From positions 1 through 16,070 of the forward strand of contig CAIYZI010000679.1 of assembly GCA_903930665.1 (NCBI GenBank): a DNA stretch of 16,070 nucleotides. The letters are read 5' to 3'. The DNA comes from an uncultured beta proteobacterium (GTDB lineage Bacteria; Pseudomonadota; Gammaproteobacteria; Burkholderiales; Burkholderiaceae). Shown piece after piece: positions 1 to 6,986 of this stretch; the first letter of the stretch is position 1, and each line of letters starts with the position of its first letter. The notes under the pieces are model-generated. The model was not told the origin of the DNA. It searched no databases and saw only the letters and a program-made list of their open reading frames with translations. A program made the translations under genes and the position numbers.

Positions 1-2
1 CT

Positions 3-194
3 CAGGCGGATGATCTGATTTATACAATGGCTAGAATCTTGTCTAACAATGCAGAAGATGATCCCATCGAGCTCCCCGATCGACTTCTAGTGGTTGTTGC
101 TGACTTGGGCGTGCGTAGGGGATCGCTTTTGATTATTGGCAACTCTGCGACTGGGATGGGGCTAGATAAAAGCTTGGGGTTGTTCTGTTTTTGA
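3..194 (+). other. Open reading-frame tail at left edge, unassigned
   Basis: A frame open from the left edge reads 63 codons to a TGA at 192-194. It contains an acidic stretch (NAEDDPIELPDRL) and a hydrophobic stretch (LLVVVADLGVRRGSLLIIGN). It could be the 3' end of a gene starting outside the window, possibly frameshifted near its end, or it could be chance. I do not recognise the family. The stretch 195-312 up to the convergent cyclase gene holds no gene that I can support. Confidence 0.2.
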
Positions 195-312
195 CCCAAG
201 TCCTTTGGTGTCCGGTTACGCGACGGTCAACCGACTCTCATAGGATGCCTGGCAGATATTTCAAACTAGGAAATGGTTGAAGTAATGGCGAAGTAAAAAA
301 TCCAGTCATAAG

Positions 313-1461
313 TTAACCGCCTTCTGTTTTCTTATCTTCATTTCCTATTAATCTAGGTTCCTTAGTTACCACATTAGTCTGCACGCTTTCAGGCTCAGTA
401 CTTTTGTATCTAATTTTTTTCGCTTCATACATTAATGCATCTACATTTTTAATAAGAGCATCTGGCTCACTGAATTCATCGGGACCTGTCTGTAAAATAC
501 CTACACTAACTTTCAAGTCGGGTTCATGTCGATTAATTTCAGCGTTTAGGCGTGAGATATAGATTTCACGTGCCAAATCTTGTCGACAATTAGGCAAAAT
601 CACACAGAATTCGTCGCCGCCATAACGAAAGGCGTAATCATCAGCTCGAGACACCAGCTTGATTGCCGCTCCGACTGTGCGTAATATTTCATCTCCTCGT
701 TGATGACCTTGGATATCATTTATTTTTTTGAATTTATCGATATCAAGAAAAACTATAGACAAGGCTTCAGATCGACGTTGGGCTGCACGAATTACAACCG
801 TGAGCGTTTCCATTAAGTACCTGACATTTAGAAGCCCTGTTAATGCATCCGTACGCATTAACTCATCAATCCGGGAAGTTCTTTGCTTAACTTTTTCTTC
901 TAAATTTTTGGCATATAACTCAGATTTTTCTTTGGCAATTTGAATCTCAGATACCAAGCTACGAATATAGGTTTCAAATACTAATGTGATGTCATAGAGA
1001 AAAAGTTTACCAAGAGAATCGATGGTTGATTGGGCTTCCTGTTGATCTGGAATTGATTCTCTAATCAATTTTTCGATTAGGCTTTTTAAGCTTGAGATTG
1101 CTGATAGGTAAAGTTTTGGCTCAACACCAATTCTTTTATGCACTAGACCAATACGCAAGCGATTATTTGCATATTCAAGATCATAGATGCCGCTAAACAT
1201 ATCCAGTACATACTTACGTTGTGCTTTTTGCAAACGCCCTAATGTATCTGCGTCACCGATCAAAAGGGAAATTTCTGCGATGCTTGTTTGTTGTTGATAA
1301 AACTTGTTAACTAGGGTATCAATTTCCGATTCAATTAGTGATTTACATTTCCTAAGTCTTGCAAAATCATCTTCGTAAAAACCTAATATATTCTGACGAT
1401 AATTAATTTCTAATTCCGTGATCCTCATCTGCTCCAGAAGAGTTTGATCGGTTTGTTTCAT
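313..1461 (-). CDS. Globin-coupled diguanylate cyclase (oxygen-sensor type)
   Basis: A 382-residue cytoplasmic enzyme that should make c-di-GMP from two GTP. Residues about 15-170 resemble the sensor globin (protoglobin) fold; the segment VHKRIGVEPKLY carries the expected proximal heme histidine at H108 in the family's HxxIGV pattern. A charged, probably coiled linker (about 172-200) leads to a GGDEF domain (about 203-352). The GGDEF domain has DALTGL (205-210), metal-binding FLDIDKFKKIND (D240) and an intact RYGGDEF (GGDEF at 281-285). An RxxD product-inhibition site (RADD, 272-275) sits five residues before GGDEF, so both catalysis and feedback look intact. The last 30 residues are polar and probably disordered. 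There is no membrane segment and no EAL domain. The domain order matches DosC/YddV and other globin-coupled cyclases. The ATG at 1461 has a GGCGGGG purine run upstream. Heme and O2 binding are inferred from the family. An FNR-type box upstream suggests oxygen-dependent transcription. Confidence 0.9.
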   Translation of the reverse strand: MKQTDQTLLEQMRITELEINYRQNILGFYEDDFARLRKCKSLIESEIDTLVNKFYQQQTSIAEISLLIGDADTLGRLQKAQRKYVLDMFSGIYDLEYANNRLRIGLVHKRIGVEPKLYLSAISSLKSLIEKLIRESIPDQQEAQSTIDSLGKLFLYDITLVFETYIRSLVSEIQIAKEKSELYAKNLEEKVKQRTSRIDELMRTDALTGLLNVRYLMETLTVVIRAAQRRSEALSIVFLDIDKFKKINDIQGHQRGDEILRTVGAAIKLVSRADDYAFRYGGDEFCVILPNCRQDLAREIYISRLNAEINRHEPDLKVSVGILQTGPDEFSEPDALIKNVDALMYEAKKIRYKSTEPESVQTNVVTKEPRLIGNEDKKTEGG

Positions 1462-1529
1462 GATCCCCGCCTTTTTTGCGATATGGAATTATTTCTGTAT
1501 TAATTCCATTAACATAATTCAGGTACATA

Positions 1530-1578
1530 CACTTGATATGATAAAAGCATATAACTAATTAATTTTGATTTTTATCAA
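1530..1578 (-). promoter_or_regulatory. Predicted FNR-class promoter of the cyclase gene
   Basis: Positions 1565-1578 read TTGATTTTTATCAA, an exact match to the FNR/ANR consensus TTGAT-N4-ATCAA, inside a longer dyad TTTTGAT-TTTT-ATCAAAA (1563-1580). On the minus strand a -10-like TATCAT occupies 1543-1538. With a transcription start at the G at about 1530, the box centre (1571.5) lies at -41.5, the class II activation position. The only intact gene at this spacing is the globin-coupled cyclase starting at 1461. The dyad is directly visible; binding by an FNR-family regulator is inferred. Confidence 0.6.
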
Positions 1579-1658
1579 AAATAGTTTGATGATTTTTAAT
1601 AATTGCTAGTTTGTTTGCTTGGGGATTAATATGGGGTAATCGTCCAATTTTGCTGTAG

Positions 1659-1685
1659 CAGCATCCTATTGCAGCCAGGATGCTG
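1659..1685 (+). other. Hairpin A in integrase leader
   Basis: Perfect inverted repeat CAGCATCCT (1659-1667) and AGGATGCTG (1677-1685) around a 9-base loop ATTGCAGCC. No T-run follows, so it is not an obvious rho-independent terminator. In copy 2 the loop is kept (ATCGCAGCC) but the stem has decayed to AGCA/TGCT plus mismatches. It could be a recombinase arm or core site, or an RNA structure. Confidence 0.5.
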
Positions 1686-1750
1686 TACCGTCGGGTAAAG
1701 CCGACTCTAAATAATTCAAGTCGCCCAAACTCTAATTCGAAACTAAGCTA

Positions 1751-1777
1751 ACAAGTGTCGCGTAACAAGACACTTGT
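1751..1777 (+). promoter_or_regulatory. Hairpin B next to the integrase start codon
   Basis: Perfect 9-bp inverted repeat ACAAGTGTC (1751-1759) and GACACTTGT (1769-1777) with a 9-base loop GCGTAACAA, ending one base before the ATG at 1779. Copy 2 (8909-8935) keeps the same stem length, loop length and core loop GTAAC, with a T-A to C-G compensating pair. It could control integrase translation, or be a recombinase-binding dyad. Confidence 0.5.
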
Positions 1778-1778
1778 A

Positions 1779-2060
1779 ATGAATAATTTATCGCCCTTAT
1801 CTTCTAGCTCTACCGCAGAATCTGAGCCACTAAAACTACTTGACGGCAATCTCATTCTCTATAAAGGACCCACCAGTCACCAACGGCAATGTCGCTTTAA
1901 GTTATCAACTGGTGCTTGGCATTCCGCCAGTACTGGTTCAGACCAAGTAGTGGAGGCCTCAACCCAATCCATTGCCATATATGAAACAGTCAAAGTCAAA
2001 CTAGTCAGCGATCTAGCGATAATGACTAAGGCCTTTCGCGAATTAGTTACTCAAGGTTGA
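1779..2060 (+). pseudogene. Tyrosine recombinase (site-specific integrase), N-terminal remnant
   Basis: The frame encodes about 93 residues from ATG 1779 (or 101 from GTG 1755, which lies inside the preceding hairpin). The segment KLLDGNLILYKGPTS, followed by QCRFKLSTGAWHSAS and a helix with EASTQSIAIYETVKVK, resembles the start of phage-type integrases in Burkholderiales: a short beta unit followed by the first helix of the SAM-like core-binding region. The protein stops at TGA 2058-2060 after FRELVTQG. The rest of the core-binding domain and the whole catalytic domain (R...HxxR...Y) are absent, so it cannot be a working recombinase. The tRNA-like tail that follows supports an integration scar. 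Family assignment is from sequence style alone. Confidence 0.6.
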
Positions 2061-2084
2061 ACAATTGCTACCAAGGTGAAGATT

Positions 2085-2112
2085 GCACGTTCGAATCGTG
2101 CTGGGCAGGCCA
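2085..2112 (+). other. tRNA-like 3' end (T-arm, acceptor strand, CCA)
   Basis: GCACG (2085-2089) and CGTGC (2097-2101) form a 5-bp T-stem around a canonical 7-base T-loop TTCGAAT with the conserved closing G-C. Seven bases (TGGGCAG), a discriminator G and CCA (2110-2112) follow at exactly tRNA spacing. No matching 5' acceptor strand (CTGCCCA), D-arm or anticodon arm occurs upstream, so this is not a complete tRNA gene. I cannot assign the amino acid. A tRNA 3' end near an integrase fragment is the usual form of an attachment site left by tRNA-targeting elements. Confidence 0.45.
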
Positions 2113-2488
2113 AAATCCCCCGTTTAAAAAGTTTCAAATGCTGCTGCAGGCAGCTCTATTGGCTCGATCGTGGGTTGATCATGGTTTGAGCTTGTTTATC
2201 CCCATTGGCTTCCTTAAGGTGGGTGATGGGTTGAATCTGTATGACCGTAAGCATTAGGTCGACTCTTAGGTTTGTTCTGTTGAACTGTCGTAAAACGCGA
2301 CAGTTAGATGCTTCCTATTGCCCTCCAATCAGGCAATTAAGGGTATTTTGGGTGCGCAGGTAGCCAATATCGGGTTCCTTAATGAGGTATGGTAATTAAG
2401 GTAAATCCTTACTAAACGAGCAATCCATATGAAAGTGCACTTGGTAATATAAGATTTAATTAACCCATCAACTCAAATAAATACTTCC
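2113..2488. other. Intergenic scar, no supported gene
   Basis: About 375 bases lie between the tRNA-like tail and the amide hydrolase gene. The only clear structure is a hairpin at 2283-2305: AACTGTCG and CGACAGTT around TAAAACG. The words just after it (CTTCCTATTGCCC) loosely recall GCATCCTATTGCAG in the integrase leader. The promoter of the downstream gene must lie here, but no convincing -35/-10 pair stands out. Confidence 0.4.
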
Positions 2489-3622
2489 ATGAAAAAGATT
2501 AAATCCCTTGCTAGTCTACTTGTAGCAGGCTCAGTCCTATTCTCATCTATGGGAAATGCTTTTGCCTGCACTGCCATTTTGGTATCGGATATCAATGGAA
2601 ATTTTTACAAAGGACGCACTTTAGAGTTTTCTTCTTTAATCCCAACATCACTTACGTACATGCCTAAGGGAACTAAAATTGAATCAGCTACCCCATCTGG
2701 TCAGACGGGTATCGCATTTAATATCAAATATCCAATTTTAGGTATGGCGATGCCAGCGGGGCCAAACGTCAAACAAGTATCATTTTTGGAGGGTGTTAAT
2801 GATCAAGGCCTAACTTTTTCTGCAAACTACTTTAACGAGGCCAGTACGTTACCGGCGGGAAGCAATACCTCTAAAGCACTATCGTCATTAGATTTTGGAT
2901 CGTGGATTGTGGGCAGTTTTAGAACGGTAGCTGAAGTAAAAGCCGCATTGCAAAATAATGAAACTGAAATTTGGCAGCCATTGTTGCCGTCGGTGGGTAA
3001 TGCTCCTGTTCCACTTCATTATGCGATCAATGATAAAAGTGGGGCGGCTATCGTCATTGAATTCCAACATGGAAAAGTTAATGTTTTTGATAATCCAGTG
3101 GGTGTGATGACAAATGGCCCCGAGTTTCCATGGCACCTCACAAACCTTAACAACTACACTCAAAGTAATATTGATAAAAATACTGGTCAGCTAGGAAGGT
3201 TAAAACTTCAAACAGAGGACTCAGGGATTGCTTTGGCACCACTCCCCTCTGCGGAAACGGCCACGGGGCGTTTTGTGAAAGCAGCTTTTTATGCGAATTA
3301 TGTTCGCAAAGGGAAAACCCCCGATGATGAAATTTCCACCTTAGGTCACCTCATGAATAACTTTGATAGGCCCTCTGGCTTAACAGTTGATCTTGATACC
3401 GTTAGCGATGGATCGCGATCTAAGTCGATATCAAGCGAAATTAGTACTTGGACAGTGATGAATGATCTATCCCGAAACCTCTTTTATGTAAGAAGTGTTA
3501 ATGCTCTGAACTGGGCTGTGGTGGATATTGAAAAGTTAAAGGACGTAACAAAAGTTAAGACGATCTCGACTTATGATGTAGACAGGGCTGGGGCCGATGC
3601 ATTTAGTCTATTTTATAAGTAA
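2489..3622 (+). CDS. Exported linear amide C-N hydrolase (choloylglycine hydrolase / penicillin V acylase family)
   Basis: A 377-residue N-terminal-nucleophile hydrolase that should cleave linear amide bonds; family substrates include penicillin V, conjugated bile acids and acyl-homoserine lactones. Residues 1-26 form a Sec signal peptide (KK n-region, hydrophobic core, NAFA). Cleavage after A26 would expose C27 as the N-terminal nucleophile (CTAILVSD), as in periplasmic members. Further family marks are KGRTLEF (R43), FLEGVNDQGLTFSANYF (about 99-115), HYAINDKSGAAIVIEF, GVMTNGPEFPWHLTNLNNY (N209) and GRFVKAAFY (R261). Length fits the family. The Shine-Dalgarno sequence before ATG 2489 is weak. 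Its position beside integrase remnants and other exported hydrolases suggests a scavenging role; the substrate cannot be told from sequence. Confidence 0.88.
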   Translation: MKKIKSLASLLVAGSVLFSSMGNAFACTAILVSDINGNFYKGRTLEFSSLIPTSLTYMPKGTKIESATPSGQTGIAFNIKYPILGMAMPAGPNVKQVSFLEGVNDQGLTFSANYFNEASTLPAGSNTSKALSSLDFGSWIVGSFRTVAEVKAALQNNETEIWQPLLPSVGNAPVPLHYAINDKSGAAIVIEFQHGKVNVFDNPVGVMTNGPEFPWHLTNLNNYTQSNIDKNTGQLGRLKLQTEDSGIALAPLPSAETATGRFVKAAFYANYVRKGKTPDDEISTLGHLMNNFDRPSGLTVDLDTVSDGSRSKSISSEISTWTVMNDLSRNLFYVRSVNALNWAVVDIEKLKDVTKVKTISTYDVDRAGADAFSLFYK

Positions 3623-4180
3623 GATTAGATTGACGCCTCATTATTAGCCAAATTTCCTTTTTAATATTGCTGCAAACTTAGTATTGACCTCGATATCGGT
3701 TGAACCATTTCTTGAGCTAGGTATTTCCGTTTGCCAGCCTGGCCGAGCGTGAGTATATCCATGATGATTATTGGCGACTCTTCGAATTTGTCCCATTGAA
3801 GCGTCTTGAGAAGCGACGGTTGGGTGACTGTTATAAGTTGCACTGTCGATGGAAACAAAAAACTGGTTATTTCATTAATTATGAAGGGCGGAACTAAATG
3901 CTTGATAGTTAGCTTTGATGTTTAATTGAGTAAATTAATGACATCAGTGCTACCGTATTTTTACATCAGCTTGTCTTTTAATGGCATTGAAATTTTAGGA
4001 GCACTCATCACCATGAATCGAGAAGGATTTAGATTATCTATATCAAGAATGTGGTTATCTGAGCCCATCGTCATCTAGTGTAGTGCTGGGAAAGTGGGTG
4101 AGTATATCGATTCATTTATTGCTCTAGGTCAAGCATTCTGAAAGTTATGGATTACAGTAAGTACATTACTCGGGGGCCTA
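3623..4180 (+). other. Gene-poor gap with possible eroded frames
   Basis: About 560 bases lie here without a convincing gene. A frame open from 3721 to TAA 3895-3897 reads 58 codons with no ATG and a protein-like, basic and aromatic composition (for example DYWRLFEFVPLKRLEKRR). It may be a fragment of a lost gene. A 46-codon frame from ATG 3938 to TAG 4078 has no recognisable family. A minus-strand frame across 3661-3858 looks like a shadow. The promoter for the next gene should lie near 4080-4170. Confidence 0.3.
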
Positions 4181-4735
4181 ATGAAAATAGAATATTTCTT
4201 AATTCGATTTTGCATAATTTTTTGCTTACTATGTTCAGCAGTATTTTCTCGAGAATTAACCTATAGTGACGCATTTTTGAATTCCGCCAAGCTTCAGGGT
4301 AGCGGAGAGTTAACTTGGTGGGGCCTTCATGTATATGACGCCTCTCTATATCGGGGATCTAATCCCAACTCTGCTGAATTTGCCCTGGATTTGCGTTATT
4401 ACAAGTCGTTTCGGGCTAGTTCAATTATTGATCGATCAATGGAGGAAATGAAAAAATTTGGGATAACTGATGCTCAGGCCCAAAGCTGGGGCAGACAACT
4501 CACATCAATACTGCCAGATGTTGAATCTGGCCAAAATTTAACTGCCATCTATTCACCCAAACAGGGGACAAGCTTTTATCTTGAGGGTAAGCCAATTGGT
4601 CGGATATCGGGAGTTGAATTTCCTAAAGCTTTTTTTGGGATATGGTTAGATCCTAGAACTAGCGCACCTAAATTACGCGAGCAACTTCTTGGTCAGGGTT
4701 GCCCTCCTTCATTGTTTCAAGAGACTTGTAACTGA
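4181..4735 (+). CDS. Exported chalcone-isomerase-like protein
   Basis: A 184-residue protein with an N-terminal signal peptide (residues 1 to about 23, ending SAVFS). The mature part matches the bacterial chalcone-isomerase-like family: SGELTWWGLHVYDASLY (about 41-57), a short strand with LRYYKSFRASSIIDRSMEEM, a central helix with QSWGRQLTSILPDVESG, YSPKQGTSFYLEGKPIGRI and the closing FPKAFFGIWLDPRTSAPKLREQLLG. Bacterial members are mostly periplasmic; their function is unclear (possibly lipid binding), and flavonoid isomerase activity should not be assumed. A G-rich run (GGGGG) sits a few bases before ATG 4181. In many betaproteobacteria this family clusters with fatty-acid modification genes; here it stands alone among hydrolases. 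Confidence 0.85.
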   Translation: MKIEYFLIRFCIIFCLLCSAVFSRELTYSDAFLNSAKLQGSGELTWWGLHVYDASLYRGSNPNSAEFALDLRYYKSFRASSIIDRSMEEMKKFGITDAQAQSWGRQLTSILPDVESGQNLTAIYSPKQGTSFYLEGKPIGRISGVEFPKAFFGIWLDPRTSAPKLREQLLGQGCPPSLFQETCN

Positions 4736-4761
4736 AAAAAGTCGATCTTGTGAAAAGTAGC

Positions 4762-4779
4762 CATCTTATTAATAAGATG
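4762..4779. repeat. Perfect 18-bp palindrome
   Basis: CATCTTATT (4762-4770) is followed directly by its reverse complement AATAAGATG (4771-4779), 26 bases after the chalcone-isomerase-like stop codon. No U-tract follows, so a rho-independent terminator is unlikely. An operator or a chance AT-rich palindrome are the alternatives. Confidence 0.4.
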
Positions 4780-5176
4780 TAAGCCTATGTCATTGATCCA
4801 TCGGCACCAAATGAGCGATTGGAATTTACCATGCTTAACGATGTTCCGCATTGTTATTTTTGGCATAAGCCATTTCTAGTCCATCGAGCATCCTCATTAA
4901 AACAAGCGAGCAGTTCTAGCGCCCTAAAACTCTTGATGAAGGAGTCCTAGAGAAAAATGGCGGTGTTATGGAAAAGCAACGTTTAAGGACCCGCAGTTAG
5001 CACTAACCTTTAAATTTTAGAATAATATTGTTCTAGCTTGGCGTCTTCAAAGGATAGGTATTGAACGAAATGCGCATCTTATTTCGCGTAGGCAGATCTA
5101 TTATGTTAGTAATAACCCTAGCGAACCTTTTGACGTAGCTACTTATGCGACAGTAACGGTTATCATCCTCAAATAA
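4780..5176 (+). pseudogene. Possible decayed gene upstream of the first amidohydrolase
   Basis: Three neighbouring open stretches on the + strand have protein-like composition but no usable start. One runs from about 4783 to TAG near 4950 and includes IDPSAPNERLEFTMLNDV. A second includes KWRCYGKATFKDPQLAL and stops at TAG 5018-5020. The third continues in the same frame from 5021 to TAA 5174-5176 and includes WRLQRIGIERNAHLISR and PFDVATYATVTVIILK. One in-frame stop and at least one frameshift separate them, as expected of an eroded gene. I do not recognise the family. The alternative is a chance run of open frames. Confidence 0.3.
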
Positions 5177-5200
5177 TCAACCCAACCCTAGGATTTGAAT

Positions 5201-6907
5201 ATGAAATTTATACCCAAATTACTTCCTGTTTTATTGGCCGCTCAATGTGCGGCTGTCTTTGCTAACGGTAATGCTGATACGATTTTTTATGGTGGTCCAA
5301 TTGTTACGGTTAATGCTAAAAACGAAGAAGCTCAGGCATTAGCAATTCAAAATGGCAAGATCGTTGCCGTAGGCACAAAAGATGCCGTTACCAAAGAATG
5401 GCAAGCAAATAATACAAAGGTGATTGATCTAAAGGGTCAGACCCTCATGCCAGGTTTCGTAGAGCCGCATGTCCATGTCATCGTGACCTCTATGTTTGAG
5501 AGTCTTTGGTTCAACATGAGTAATTTTTCATTACCATATGACACGATTAATACTTTGACTCAAAAACTCAAAGTGCAGCTTAAAAATGTACCGTCCGGTG
5601 GCTGGCTTACTGCGTTTGGTGTAGACCCATCTCGCACCACCCCCTTTATGGCTGAGTTAACTGCTGATGATTTGGATAAGGTTTCCACCGAAGTTCCAAT
5701 CATGGTGGTCAATCAGTCTGGTCACATTGCTTATGTCAACCACAAGGCGTTTGAAATTGCTGGTATTACAGAGAAGAGCCCTAGTCCAGGTAGTGGAGGT
5801 ATTTATGTGAAGGATTCTCAGGGTAAGCTCACTGGTAAGTTGGTCGAGCCACCTTCCTATTTAGCCTTTTTAGCGAAAATGCCGAACCCATCAGAGGCTC
5901 AGCTGCTGGGCGCTATTGAAGACACCATGAAGAAAATAGCGGCAACTGGCGTTACAACTGCTTCTGATATGAGCGTTGGGGGTAATTTTGGTGTGGATAA
6001 AGAGGTGGCCATTTATAAAGGTATTTATGCCAAATCAACGCCTCCCATTCGTCTGCGCGGTTATTTGTGGGGACAAGCCTTGCCTGTGGGCTATAACACT
6101 ATTAAACCTAATGATGGAGATGACCACTTAAGATTTATTGGGGTGAAATATATATCTGATGGATCAACACAAGGTCTAACAGCCGCTCTCAATGATCCAT
6201 ACACTTATCCAAAAAATTCCAAATGGAGTGGAGCGCTGGACTATAAAGATGCTGAGATTTATGGTTTGATGAAGCCATTTTTTGATCAAGGTTGGCAAAT
6301 TGCGATTCACTCTAATGGCGACAAGGCAATTGACCAGACTTTAAATAATTATGAAAAAGTCTTAGCTGGCAACCCCAATCCTGGTGAGCGTCGTTTGCGT
6401 ATTGAACATTTCACCATCAACTCGGAAGCGCAAGTGAAAAAAGCAGTGAAGTTGGGCGTTATTCCAGGCTTTACGATTGGCCACGTTGATTACTGGGGCG
6501 CAGCCTTTAACAACCATTTGATTGGGCCAGAGCGCTCAAAGCGCATTGACCCAGCCGGTGATGTAAAGCGGGCAGGCGGCAGATTCACGCTACACAGCGA
6601 TACACCAGTATCTCCTGTGGGGCCCTTGAGATACATTTCTGAGGAAGTGACGCGTCTATGGCAATTGCCCCCTCAAAAAGAATTGGGTGCTAATCAGAGT
6701 GTGACTGTGGATGATGCGATTCGTGCCGTGACGATTGATGCTGCGTATGACATGTTTGCAGACAATATTGTGGGAAGTTTGGAAGTGGGTAAGCAGGCCG
6801 ATTTAGTGGTTCTCGAAAAGAACCCACGCAAGACTCCTCCGGCAGAGATTCGCAACATCAAAGTTAAGGAAACTTGGATTGATGGAAAGCTGGTAAGCCT
6901 GCAATAA
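5201..6907 (+). CDS. Exported metal-dependent amidohydrolase, YtcJ/NfdA type (first of tandem pair)
   Basis: A 568-residue protein of the amidohydrolase-3 group, which includes N-substituted formamide deformylase and YtcJ. The start is taken at ATG 5201 because AGGA (5190-5193) sits 7 bases upstream; the in-frame TTG at 5195 would leave only one base. Residues 1-21 form a signal peptide (VLLAAQCAAVFA). The N-terminal beta segment holds NADTIFYGGPIVTVN. The metal-site motif is PGFVEPHVHV (H90, H92), with Glu where Asp is commoner. Other marks are VVNQSGHIAYVN (165-180 region), VKYISDGS (K316), HSNGDKAID (H370), RIEHF (H403) and HSDTPVSP (D467). The C-terminal sandwich GSLEVGKQADLVVL is canonical. 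The periplasmic substrate is unknown. The second amidohydrolase starts 79 bases after its stop, so a shared transcript is likely. Confidence 0.88.
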   Translation: MKFIPKLLPVLLAAQCAAVFANGNADTIFYGGPIVTVNAKNEEAQALAIQNGKIVAVGTKDAVTKEWQANNTKVIDLKGQTLMPGFVEPHVHVIVTSMFESLWFNMSNFSLPYDTINTLTQKLKVQLKNVPSGGWLTAFGVDPSRTTPFMAELTADDLDKVSTEVPIMVVNQSGHIAYVNHKAFEIAGITEKSPSPGSGGIYVKDSQGKLTGKLVEPPSYLAFLAKMPNPSEAQLLGAIEDTMKKIAATGVTTASDMSVGGNFGVDKEVAIYKGIYAKSTPPIRLRGYLWGQALPVGYNTIKPNDGDDHLRFIGVKYISDGSTQGLTAALNDPYTYPKNSKWSGALDYKDAEIYGLMKPFFDQGWQIAIHSNGDKAIDQTLNNYEKVLAGNPNPGERRLRIEHFTINSEAQVKKAVKLGVIPGFTIGHVDYWGAAFNNHLIGPERSKRIDPAGDVKRAGGRFTLHSDTPVSPVGPLRYISEEVTRLWQLPPQKELGANQSVTVDDAIRAVTIDAAYDMFADNIVGSLEVGKQADLVVLEKNPRKTPPAEIRNIKVKETWIDGKLVSLQ

Positions 6908-6986
6908 TTCCTTGCGTGATTTATTTTGGCCTAGAACAGATTTAATTTTGATCTTTTTATAGTTTGATTGCTGATTGGAGACGGTT

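Larger units (their letters stand above)
1642..1937 (+). repeat. Integrase-leader repeat, copy 1
   Basis: This stretch aligns by eye, colinearly and in the same orientation, with 8791-9096. Shared blocks include GTCCAAT, the loop ATTGCAGCC (ATCGCAGCC in copy 2), AAGCCGA.TCT, TTCNNGNCGCCCAA, AAGCTAACAAGTG, GTAAC, GTNATGAATA (GTAGTGAATA in copy 2), TTTAAGT.ATCA.CTGGT and AGT.CTGG. It covers the 5' flank and the first third of the integrase fragment. Identity looks like roughly two thirds, with small indels, so the copies are old. Between the SGR-free flank and the fragment it carries two hairpins. Confidence 0.7.

Noticed and set aside
180..265. Possible third copy of the integrase-leader repeat at the left edge (CGGTCAACCGACTCT...)
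   Set aside because: Only a short stretch resembles AAGCCGACTCT of the repeat; there is no extended colinear match, so it may be chance.
1741..1781. Integron attC-like site (GCTAACAAG, GTAACAAG)
   Set aside because: There are no paired R/L boxes with the required GTTRRRY complement and no cassette structure; the words belong to the integrase-leader hairpin.
2057..2257. 66-codon + frame after the integrase remnant
   Set aside because: It starts at TTG, runs through the tRNA-like module, and has no Shine-Dalgarno or recognisable domain.
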